From contig CAKTQE010000078.1 in NCBI GenBank assembly GCA_934593275.1, forward strand, positions 1 through 7,310: a DNA stretch of 7,310 bases, in the 5' to 3' direction. Position numbers and translations under genes: made by a program. The notes beneath the pieces are model-generated. The model ran no database searches, was not told the DNA's origin, and saw only the letters and a list, made by a program, of their open reading frames with translations. This DNA is from an uncultured Oscillospiraceae bacterium. Lineage in GTDB: Bacteria; Bacillota; Clostridia; Oscillospirales; Oscillospiraceae. Positions 1 through 6,033 of this stretch are shown here, piece by piece (position 1 is the stretch's first letter; every line of letters starts with the position of its first letter).

Positions 1-599
1 ACGGAATCCCGGCACATTTTAAGAGGCGCGATCTCCCGGTGGGTATCCTGGTAATCCCGCTGCTGGATTTCCTTGAGAATCTGGGCATACTGGGCTTTCT
101 GGCCCTTTTCCTGCAGCTCCTTGCACCGGCGTTCTGCCCGGACCTCCGGGGAAGCGGTGAGGAAAATCTTCACGGTTGCCTTGGGCAGTACCACGGTGCC
201 GATGTCCCGGCCATCCATCACCACGTCATAGTTCTTGGCCATATCCCGCTGCATATCCAGCAGCACCTCCCGTACCACCGCATGGGCGGAAATCAGGCTG
301 GCTTTCTGGGAAATGTCCTGGGTGCGGATGTCCTGGGTCACGTCCATGCCGTTCATGATCATGTGCTGCAAGCCGTCCTCGTCATACTCGATGCCAATGG
401 TCAGCTCGTCAATGTAGCGGTTTACCCCGTCCACATCCTTGGGGCTTACGCCCCACAAATCCATAAAGTAGGCCACAGTGCGATAAATGGCCCCGGTATC
501 TACATAGCGGTACCCCAGTTCTGCCGCCAGACGGCGGGCGATGGTACTCTTTCCGGCACCGGCAGGGCCATCAATGGCCACAGAAATCTTTTTCTCCAT
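1..599 (-). CDS. cmk: Cytidylate kinase, 3' end cut by window edge
   Basis: Cytidylate (CMP/dCMP) kinase phosphorylates CMP and dCMP with ATP in the cytoplasmic pyrimidine nucleotide pathway. I translated this frame by hand: 199 complete codons are present before the window ends. The P-loop GPAGAGKS is at residues 11-18, followed by VDTGAIYR, which is typical of the family. The DGRDIGTVV motif, KIFLTAS and the late RD..DT.R.IAPLK motif follow in the usual order. Bacterial Cmk proteins are usually about 215-230 aa, so only a short C-terminal part is missing. The ATG at 599 is preceded by GAGGAAA (603-609) at suitable spacing. The gene starts 24 bases after the sigma-like gene with no terminator between them, so it is probably cotranscribed with the sigma genes. 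The identification is secure from the motifs. Confidence 0.96.
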   Translation of the reverse strand, partial: MEKKISVAIDGPAGAGKSTIARRLAAELGYRYVDTGAIYRTVAYFMDLWGVSPKDVDGVNRYIDELTIGIEYDEDGLQHMIMNGMDVTQDIRTQDISQKASLISAHAVVREVLLDMQRDMAKNYDVVMDGRDIGTVVLPKATVKIFLTASPEVRAERRCKELQEKGQKAQYAQILKEIQQRDYQDTHREIAPLKMCRDS

Positions 600-623
600 T
601 GGTTTCCTCATTTCCCGGCATTC

Positions 624-1667
624 TCAGCCGCTATTTTTCTCGTTTCTCAACAATGCCAGAGCCGCCGCCTCCCGGCGGTTGACCTCGCTGACCGTCAGGC
701 CCAGCTTCTTTCCGGTTTCCTCCGGACTCAGGGGCAGCCCCTGTTCCAGACCGAAGCGCAATGTCAGAAGTTTGGCATCCTCCTCCGGCAGAACGCTGAG
801 CAGCTCCATAATGCGGCTGCGCATCTGGAAATAAGCGGTATCCTCCACCGCCTGGTTTTCCTCCTCCGGGGTCTCCTCCCGGGGTTCTGCCGTGGCCCGT
901 TCCAGCATTCTGGCATCTTCCAGAACACGGCGAACGGTCCCCGCATCCTCCGGGGTCATGTGCAGCTCCCAGGCAATTTCCTCCAAGGTCGGATTTCTGC
1001 CCAACTCGGAAAGCAGACGTTCATCCACCGCCCGGTAGTCTTCCAAGGCCTGGCGCATTTTCTGACCAACGCCCCGTTCCCGGGCCTGTAGGGTCACGGC
1101 CCGGGCCATGGCCCCCCGGATCTCCCGGTCCCGGTTTTCCATATAATGGGCCGGGTTCTGGGAAATGGTCTGCCACAGGGCAAGGCCACCCTCCTGAATG
1201 AGGTCCAGAAGCAGCACCCCATAGCCTGTAAACTCCGGTGCGATCTGGGTGGCCCGAAGCATCCCCAGGTGCATCAGCTGTTCCGCGGCACCCATATCTC
1301 CCTGGGCTGCTTTTTCTAAAAGCAACTCTTCTTCCACATTGGGCGTAAGGCTTTTGATTTCCTCCAAATACAGCCGCAATGGGTCGTTATGGCCCAACTC
1401 GGAAACATCCAGGCCTTTTTCCGCCAGTTCTGCCTCCTGCTTTAACCGCAGGGCGGCCTGACCTGAAAACTGTCTGTGGGGAAGCCCTGTCAAGTCCAGG
1501 GACAGGCCCTGTTCTTCCAGAGCGGCAAAGGCATCCTCCACCGCCTCCTCGGTTTCTTCCTCCAAAAGCGTCAGAAAATGGGCAGCGTTGATCCGGTCTC
1601 CCGGCTGCTTTCCTGACAAGAACCGCTCCCAGGGACGTTCCTCAAAGGATACATCCAAATCGATCAT
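624..1667 (-). CDS. Degenerate sigma-70-like protein (pseudo-sigma), coupled to rpoD
   Basis: This 347-residue protein is homologous to sigma-70 along most of its length but has lost promoter-reading residues. Residues 17-60 resemble sigma region 1.1 (helical, acidic, ending in EEQGLSL). Residues 95-124 are region 1.2 ([10 protein letters not shown]). Residues 135-170 are region 2.1/2.2, with LLDLIQEG at 153-160. Residues 200-255 resemble region 3 ([12 protein letters not shown]), and 284-342 resemble region 4. Aligned by eye to E. coli sigma-70, F427, Y430, W433, W434, Q437 and T440 become Y175, N178, R181, E182, G185 and A188. The region 4.2 residues R584, E585 and R588 become V326, S327 and N330. 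The sigma finger is replaced by a glutamate-rich stretch (about 261-276). The start is the ATG at 1667, which overlaps the rpoD stop as ATGA and has GGAGGA nine bases upstream. An in-frame upstream ATG at 1796 would only add a shadow of rpoD. Function is unknown; core RNA polymerase binding without promoter recognition is my inference. Confidence 0.85.
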   Translation of the reverse strand: MIDLDVSFEERPWERFLSGKQPGDRINAAHFLTLLEEETEEAVEDAFAALEEQGLSLDLTGLPHRQFSGQAALRLKQEAELAEKGLDVSELGHNDPLRLYLEEIKSLTPNVEEELLLEKAAQGDMGAAEQLMHLGMLRATQIAPEFTGYGVLLLDLIQEGGLALWQTISQNPAHYMENRDREIRGAMARAVTLQARERGVGQKMRQALEDYRAVDERLLSELGRNPTLEEIAWELHMTPEDAGTVRRVLEDARMLERATAEPREETPEEENQAVEDTAYFQMRSRIMELLSVLPEEDAKLLTLRFGLEQGLPLSPEETGKKLGLTVSEVNRREAAALALLRNEKNSG

Positions 1668-2536
1668 TCCAAAAAGTCCTCCAATCCCATGCTGGTACCC
1701 ATGGCCTGTAATTTTTCCATGGCCTGCTTTTCCACCTGGCGTACCCGTTCCTTGGAAATGCCCAGCTGCTGGCCGATTTCTTCCAGGGAATGGCATACTC
1801 CATCCTCCATGCCAAAATGCAGCCGCAGAATGGTCTGCTGCCGGGGTGTCAGGTCTGACAGGAGTTTATCCATCATATCGGTCATTTCCTTGCGCACCAG
1901 CTCCTCCTGAGGCTGGGGGGCTTCCATATCTTCCAGAAGATTTCCCAGGGTCCCCTTGTCCCCATCGCCGGTGGGAACATCCAAAGAGCAGATGTCCGGG
2001 GACAGCTGCAACAGTTCTTCTACCTTTTCTTTCGGCAAATCCACCCGGGCGGCGATTTCCTCTGCCGTGGGTTCTGTGCCGTTTTGCTGGCGCAGATAGG
2101 AACTGGCGGCCTGGATTTTCCGCATCCGCTCAGCCGTATGCACCGGCACCCGGATGGTTCCCGCATGGTTTAAAAGGCACCTGGTAACGCCTTGGCGGAT
2201 CCACTTGGTTGCGTATGTAGAAAACCGATAATCCCGGGTATAGTCAAATTTTTTTGCCGCCACCAAAAGGCCGATGCTGCCCTCCTGAATCAGATCCAGC
2301 AGCGGTACACCACGGCCTGTATACTCCTTGGCAATGGACACCACCAGGCGCAGATTGGAGTTGACCATTTTCCGAATGGCCTCCTCGTCTCCCTGGGCGC
2401 AGCGGCGGGCCAGTTCCTTTTCTTCCTCCGGGGTCAGCCGGGGGTAGCTGCGGATTTCCTGAAGGTACTGGCGAATATCGTCTTCATCCCCCGGCACAGG
2501 AACGGCCTGGGGCTGCTTTTCTTCCAGTTCTGTCAT
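1664..2536 (-). CDS. rpoD: RpoD-type RNA polymerase sigma factor lacking region 1.1
   Basis: This sigma-70 family protein directs core RNA polymerase to promoters. At 290 aa it is shorter than usual primary sigma factors of Firmicutes (about 360-390 aa) because region 1.1 is absent. Region 1.2 starts near residue 18 ([12 protein letters not shown]). Regions 2.1/2.2 include [12 protein letters not shown] (79-90), and 2.3/2.4 include FSTYAT and KWIRQGVTR (105-119). Region 3 follows (129-190), with a finger-like segment LGNLLED (197-203). Region 4.2 (249-277) keeps the helix-turn-helix with SKERVRQ. Conserved Q115 and T118 suit -10 reading, but the first tryptophan of the usual WW pair is K111, and the usual region 4.2 arginine is K262. 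The ATG overlaps the dnaG stop (ATGA), AAAGGGA lies seven bases upstream, and an in-frame TAA at 2549-2551 rules out a longer N-terminus. The dnaG linkage argues for the housekeeping sigma locus, but a second canonical rpoD elsewhere in the genome cannot be excluded. Confidence 0.92.
   Translation of the reverse strand: MTELEEKQPQAVPVPGDEDDIRQYLQEIRSYPRLTPEEEKELARRCAQGDEEAIRKMVNSNLRLVVSIAKEYTGRGVPLLDLIQEGSIGLLVAAKKFDYTRDYRFSTYATKWIRQGVTRCLLNHAGTIRVPVHTAERMRKIQAASSYLRQQNGTEPTAEEIAARVDLPKEKVEELLQLSPDICSLDVPTGDGDKGTLGNLLEDMEAPQPQEELVRKEMTDMMDKLLSDLTPRQQTILRLHFGMEDGVCHSLEEIGQQLGISKERVRQVEKQAMEKLQAMGTSMGLEDFLE
1677..1682 (-). promoter_or_regulatory. Ribosome binding site fixing the start of the sigma-like gene
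   Basis: GGAGGA on the minus strand lies inside the last codons of rpoD, nine bases before the overlapping ATG at 1667. It decides between this start and an in-frame ATG at 1796, which would add 43 residues encoded opposite the reading frame of rpoD region 4. It also suggests that the second gene is deliberately translated. Confidence 0.85.
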
Positions 2537-4278
2537 GCTTTGATCCCTTTACTTTCCTGTAGTTTCCGCCGCAGTGCCAGAAGATCGTCATCCGACTGGG
2601 CGGTTTTGAACTGATGGGTCTGCCGGATGACGGAAATGCTGTCTCGCATGGCCTGATCCGACACCGGTCCCTGATGTCTTTGGAGGATGCCCGCCACATG
2701 GGCCATTTCCTCCGCTGTAAAATCCGTAAGCCCCGCCAGATTGGGGGCCATTCCCAGCTTTACCTGGTCCCGAAGCTGGGCAAATACCTTTCCCAGCAGC
2801 GGCGCGGAAAAGGTTTCCGGCTGAAGTCCCTGGGTCTCGTCCATCATGGCAGGGTCCCGCAGACATAGGGCAATGACTGTTTCTTCTGCCATGGCAGATT
2901 TTACATTGTCATAGTGAAAAGCCTTGGTTTTGGGCTGGGCGGATATCGCCGGGGCCAGATCCACCCGTTCCTGTTTCCGCTTTTCCCGGGCTACCCGGCG
3001 TTTAAAGGCCTTGTTCAGTTCCAGCTTCATGGCCTCCACGGAAATACCGGCGGCCTCCGCCATCCGGGTACCGTAAACCTCCCGCTGGACGGCACTTCCC
3101 AGGCTGCTTAAAAACTCCGCCGCTTCCCCGATAAACTGCACCCGGTCTTCATCCTGGGTCAGGTCATATTTTCTCTGGATGGCGCGAAGCTGGTATTCCA
3201 CCCGGTTGGAGGATTCCTCCATGAGAAGCTTAAACCGGTCCGCCCCGAATTTTTTTAAGAATTCATCCGGGTCTTTTGCATCCCGCATTTGCAGGACCTT
3301 TACTTGCAGCCCCGCCTTTTCAAGCATGGGAATGGCCCGGCGGGTGGCGTTCTGACCGGCGTTGTCTCCATCGTAAATGAGGGTCACCTGGTCTGTGTAT
3401 CGGGAGAGAAGTACCGCGTGTTCCTCCGTCAAAGAGGTACCTAAGGATGCCACGGCACAGTCAAAGCCGTATTGGTGCAGGGCAATGGCATCCATATACC
3501 CCTCCACCAGAATCAGCCCCTCCATCTTTGTTTTCTTGGCGACATTCAGGGCAAACAGATTTTTTCGCTTGTTAAAAATCAGTGTTTCCGGGGAGTTTAA
3601 GTATTTGGGAGTGGAGTCATCCATGACCCGCCCGCCAAAGCCGATGACATTGCCCCGTACATCGATGATGGGAAACATGAGCCGGTTCCGGAACCGGTCA
3701 TAGATATTGCCGTTTTTCTGGGAGACAGATGCCAGCCCCGCCTCCTTTAGCTCCTCATCCGTATAGCCCTTGGCCCGCATGGCATCGCACAGGCTCCCCC
3801 AACTGTTGGGGGCAAAGCCAACGCCAAACCTTGTTAAAGTACCCTTGGTCATGCCCCGTTTTTGGGCATAGGCCAGACCCTCCGCACCGGCAGGAGCATA
3901 GAGCTGGGAGACAAAGAACCGGGCTGCCTCTTTGGAAAGTGCCCAGAGCCGTTCCTGCTTGTGGTAGCGGCTCTCATACTGGGCATCCTCCGGCACTTCC
4001 ATCCCCGCCCGTCTGGCCAAGGCCCGGACGGCATCGGGGTAGCTGAGGCCCTCGATTTCCATCTCAAAATTAATGACACTGCCGCCCTTGTGGCAGCCGA
4101 AGCAATAGAAAATACCCTTGTCCGGCGCAACGGAAAAGGAGGCCGTTTTTTCCCCGTGGAAGGGACACAGGCCAAAGAGGTTGGAGCCGGAGCGTTTCAG
4201 ATTGACATACTGGCCCACCACTTCCTCAATGGGATTTCTGGCCGCCAGTTCATCCAAAAATGCCGGTGGAAAAGGCAT
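2533..4278 (-). CDS. dnaG: DNA primase
   Basis: DnaG makes the RNA primers for leading- and lagging-strand DNA synthesis and works with the replicative helicase. The 581-residue length fits the bacterial family. The N-terminal CHC2 zinc-binding module has C38, H41, C59 and C62 in the motifs LCPFHGEKT and YCFGCHKGG. The catalytic core contains the NRLMFPI and KYLNSPET motifs (about 198-231). The TOPRIM metal site has E259 in LVEGYMD and D303/D305 in YDGDNAG. The C-terminal third (about 450-581) is poorly conserved, as is normal for the helicase-interacting domain. The ATG at 4278 has AAAGGAGG (4288-4295) nine bases upstream. The stop overlaps the start of rpoD by four bases, the classical primase-sigma linkage with likely translational coupling. 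A promoter lies just upstream, at the end of dgt. Confidence 0.98.
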   Translation of the reverse strand: MPFPPAFLDELAARNPIEEVVGQYVNLKRSGSNLFGLCPFHGEKTASFSVAPDKGIFYCFGCHKGGSVINFEMEIEGLSYPDAVRALARRAGMEVPEDAQYESRYHKQERLWALSKEAARFFVSQLYAPAGAEGLAYAQKRGMTKGTLTRFGVGFAPNSWGSLCDAMRAKGYTDEELKEAGLASVSQKNGNIYDRFRNRLMFPIIDVRGNVIGFGGRVMDDSTPKYLNSPETLIFNKRKNLFALNVAKKTKMEGLILVEGYMDAIALHQYGFDCAVASLGTSLTEEHAVLLSRYTDQVTLIYDGDNAGQNATRRAIPMLEKAGLQVKVLQMRDAKDPDEFLKKFGADRFKLLMEESSNRVEYQLRAIQRKYDLTQDEDRVQFIGEAAEFLSSLGSAVQREVYGTRMAEAAGISVEAMKLELNKAFKRRVAREKRKQERVDLAPAISAQPKTKAFHYDNVKSAMAEETVIALCLRDPAMMDETQGLQPETFSAPLLGKVFAQLRDQVKLGMAPNLAGLTDFTAEEMAHVAGILQRHQGPVSDQAMRDSISVIRQTHQFKTAQSDDDLLALRRKLQESKGIKA

Positions 4279-4287
4279 TGGGGGTCC

Positions 4288-4295
4288 CCTCCTTT
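4288..4295 (-). promoter_or_regulatory. Strong ribosome binding site of dnaG
   Basis: AAAGGAGG on the minus strand lies nine bases before the ATG at 4278. It is the longest match to the anti-Shine-Dalgarno sequence in the window and supports efficient initiation at the head of the ATGA-coupled set dnaG, rpoD and pseudo-sigma. Confidence 0.85.
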
Positions 4296-4319
4296 CTTCG
4301 TTTTCCGTTTCGGGCGTTT

Positions 4320-4334
4320 GGCCATCATTTGGCC
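4320..4334 (-). other. Small hairpin in dnaG leader
   Basis: A perfect five-base-pair inverted repeat (GGCCA and TGGCC around a five-base loop) lies about 25 bases downstream of the -10 element, in the untranslated leader of dnaG. No run of T follows it, so it is not an intrinsic terminator. It might modestly stabilise the leader RNA or be chance; the stem is short. Confidence 0.3.
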
Positions 4335-4358
4335 GCTCTCCCGGTAACTTTATCTTTC

Positions 4359-4367
4359 ATTATAACA
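4359..4367 (-). promoter_or_regulatory. Extended -10 promoter for dnaG-rpoD-pseudo-sigma
   Basis: On the minus strand this reads TGTTATAAT, a perfect TGnTATAAT extended -10 element, with the hexamer at 4359-4364. It sits immediately after the dgt stop codon, about 80 bases upstream of the dnaG ATG, in the only sizeable gap in the window. A -35 at 17-base spacing (4382-4387, TGGAAT, inside dgt) matches TTGACA at only three of six positions, which is acceptable for an extended -10 promoter. It would let the primase and sigma genes be transcribed independently of hflX-yigZ-dgt. The element is seen directly; promoter activity is inferred. Confidence 0.7.
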
Positions 4368-4369
4368 CA

Positions 4370-5383
4370 TTATCCCCGGACATTCCAGCCACTGGGGACA
4401 AAAAGTTCTGTGAATTTTCCTACAGCGTAATTGTCGGTCATTCCGGCGATATAGTCACAAACCGTGCGGCCCAGGCCCTCGAAGCTCAGCTGGGGCTGAA
4501 AATCCTCCGGCAGACACTCCGGATGCGCCACATAATAGCCGTAGAGCATTTTAAGCAGATCCTTTGCCTTGGTCTCCTCCCCTTTTGCCACGGGATTCCG
4601 GTAGACCCGTTCAAACATAAAGCTGCGCAGGTCCTGGAGTGCCTGTTGAACCCTGGGGGTCATGCAGATGGACCCGGCCTCCCGAGAGACCCGGATGGTA
4701 TCACAGACCAGGGTATTGATCCGGTCCCGCTGATTGTCGCCCAGAATGGCTACAATATCCCGGGGGATATCCTCGGGGGTCAGGATCCCCGCCCGGATGG
4801 CATCGTCAATATCATGGTTCACATAGGCGATCTGGTCTGACCGCCGGACGATTTGCCCTTCCAGGGTTTTGGGGACCTGGGGTCCTGTATGGCCCAGGAT
4901 GCCCAGCCGGACCTCATGGCACAGGTTCAAGCCCATGCCGTCCTTTTCCAGCACGTCCACCACCCGCAGACTTTGCTCATTATGACGGAAGGGTCTGCCC
5001 CAGCACTCGGTCAGTGCCGCCTCTCCGGCATGGCCGAAAGGGGTGTGACCCAAATCGTGGCCCATGGCAATGGCCTCGGCCAGATCCTCGTTCAGCCCCA
5101 AGGCCCGGGTGATGGTTTTGGCGATACGGATAACTTCCAGGGTATGGGTCATACGGGTGCGGTAGTGATCTCCCTCAGGGTTCAGAAAAACCTGGGTCTT
5201 GTGCATCAGCCGCCGGAAAGACTTGCTGTGGACAATGCGGTCCGTATCCCGCTGATAGCAGGTCCGCACATCCTCCTCCCGTTCCGGCTCCTGCCGGGGT
5301 CTGCCGGCAGAGCAGTCCGAAAAGGCCGCCAAAGGATTCAGCCTTTTGTGTTCCAAACGTTCCAGTTCTTCCCGTACCGTCAT
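4370..5383 (-). CDS. dgt: HD-domain dGTP triphosphohydrolase (dGTPase-like)
   Basis: This enzyme family hydrolyses dGTP, or several dNTPs, to the nucleoside and triphosphate and so controls cytoplasmic dNTP pools. From the ATG at 5383 the protein is 337 aa. It begins with the family's conserved YQRDTDRIVHSKSFRRL segment (43-59) and then HKTQVF. The HD metal site is visible as H80 in RMTHTLEV, H109-D110 in MGHDLGHTPFGH and D183 in SDQIAYVNHD. A GTG at 5392 would add three residues, but it lies inside the Shine-Dalgarno sequence AAGGAG (5392-5397), while the ATG is eight bases after it; hence the ATG is chosen. Length and sequence resemble the firmicute group often called deoxyguanosinetriphosphate triphosphohydrolase-like, which commonly precedes dnaG in Clostridia. 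Actual dNTP preference cannot be read from the sequence. Confidence 0.95.
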   Translation of the reverse strand: MTVREELERLEHKRLNPLAAFSDCSAGRPRQEPEREEDVRTCYQRDTDRIVHSKSFRRLMHKTQVFLNPEGDHYRTRMTHTLEVIRIAKTITRALGLNEDLAEAIAMGHDLGHTPFGHAGEAALTECWGRPFRHNEQSLRVVDVLEKDGMGLNLCHEVRLGILGHTGPQVPKTLEGQIVRRSDQIAYVNHDIDDAIRAGILTPEDIPRDIVAILGDNQRDRINTLVCDTIRVSREAGSICMTPRVQQALQDLRSFMFERVYRNPVAKGEETKAKDLLKMLYGYYVAHPECLPEDFQPQLSFEGLGRTVCDYIAGMTDNYAVGKFTELFVPSGWNVRG

Positions 5384-5391
5384 GGAAATCA

Positions 5392-5397
5392 CTCCTT
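5392..5397 (-). promoter_or_regulatory. Ribosome binding site fixing the dgt start
   Basis: AAGGAG on the minus strand is eight bases before the ATG at 5383. The alternative GTG start at 5392 uses the last G of this element itself, so it cannot be served by it. The site lies in the 20-base gap after the YigZ-family gene. Confidence 0.8.
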
Positions 5398-5403
5398 TTC
5401 TGT

Positions 5404-6030
5404 TTACTCTATGGGGAAAGCCCTGTATTCCGTCCCCAGTTCCATTGCTTCCACCCCGCCGCAGGTCATATCCTGCAAGTGGGTCAAAAAGTCCTGGGTG
5501 CGGGCTTCGGGAAACAAAAGCTCCAAATCAATTTCCGCACCAAACTCCGTTTTCCGGATCATGCCCTCATATTCCGCCACCGCCAGCTTGACCCGCTCGT
5601 AAAAGGGATAGGGGCAAGGCAGATACAGCACCGTCCAGATTCGTTTCATGGACTTGCCTGCGGCGTCCACAGCGATTTTGGCACCTTTGGTATAGGCCCG
5701 GACCAAACCACCCGCTCCCAAAAGGATGCCGCCAAAATACCGTGTCACCACGCAGACCACGTTAAAAAGGCCCTCCCGCTGCAGCACCTGCAGCATGGGC
5801 ATTCCGGCGGTACCTCCCGGCTCTCCGTCATCGGAAAACCGGACAGCACCGTCCCGCAGAATGTAGGCCCAGCAATTGTGGGTGGCATCGTAATGCTTCT
5901 TTTTCATCTCCTGGATTTTTTCCAGGGCTTCTTCCTCGGTTTCTACCAGCCAAAGGCGGCCAATAAACCGGGATTTCTTTTCCGTAAATTCGTCTTCTCC
6001 AAAGCCGGTGGGGACCATATATTCTTCCAC
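5404..6030 (-). CDS. yigZ: YigZ/IMPACT-family protein
   Basis: This is a member of the conserved YigZ (UPF0029, IMPACT N-terminal) family, 208 aa, close to the usual family length of about 205-215. The N-terminal half holds the signature SDDGEPGGTAGMPML (66-80), preceded by HNCWAYIL (51-58) and followed by VVTRYFGGILLGAGGLVRAY (94-113). The C-terminal half (about 135-208) corresponds to the smaller ferredoxin-like domain of the family. Eukaryotic IMPACT relatives influence translational control through GCN1/GCN2; the bacterial role is not established, so no specific reaction is assigned. The start is GTG at 6030: AAAGGAG (6040-6046) sits nine bases upstream inside the end of hflX, whereas the next ATG (6018) is too far from it. 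Only three bases separate this gene from hflX, and 20 bases separate it from dgt, so cotranscription is likely. Confidence 0.94.
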   Translation of the reverse strand: MEEYMVPTGFGEDEFTEKKSRFIGRLWLVETEEEALEKIQEMKKKHYDATHNCWAYILRDGAVRFSDDGEPGGTAGMPMLQVLQREGLFNVVCVVTRYFGGILLGAGGLVRAYTKGAKIAVDAAGKSMKRIWTVLYLPCPYPFYERVKLAVAEYEGMIRKTEFGAEIDLELLFPEARTQDFLTHLQDMTCGGVEAMELGTEYRAFPIE

Positions 6031-6033
6031 GGC

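Noticed and set aside
39..1091. Plus-strand open frame of 350 codons
   Set aside because: It lies antisense to cmk and the sigma-like gene, both of which have clear family motifs and ribosome binding sites. Its product is a low-complexity-like His/Leu/Gly mixture typical of antisense shadows in GC-rich genes.
624..1667. Calling the sigma-like gene a pseudogene
   Set aside because: There is no frameshift or internal stop over 347 codons. The start has a good ribosome binding site and coupling, and core-binding segments are retained while DNA-reading ones are changed, which is selective rather than random loss.
1668..1796. 43-codon N-terminal extension of the sigma-like gene from the ATG at 1796
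   Set aside because: The extension is read opposite the frame of rpoD region 4, has a Gly/Pro/His-rich shadow composition, and is bypassed by the well-placed GGAGGA and ATGA start at 1667.
4320..4334. Transcription terminator between dgt and dnaG
   Set aside because: The hairpin has only five base pairs and no downstream T tract. It also lies downstream of a promoter in the leader, so it is listed only as a leader hairpin.
4118..4840. Plus-strand open frame of 240 codons across dnaG, the gap and dgt
   Set aside because: It runs antisense to two well-identified genes, and I recognise no family motif in its product. It also crosses the promoter region.
5384..5392. GTG start of dgt at 5392
   Set aside because: The GTG uses the last base of the AAGGAG ribosome binding site, so it cannot be initiated from it. 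The ATG at 5383 has correct spacing.
4853..5602. Plus-strand open frame of 249 codons
   Set aside because: It is antisense to dgt and the YigZ-family gene, with no recognisable domain.
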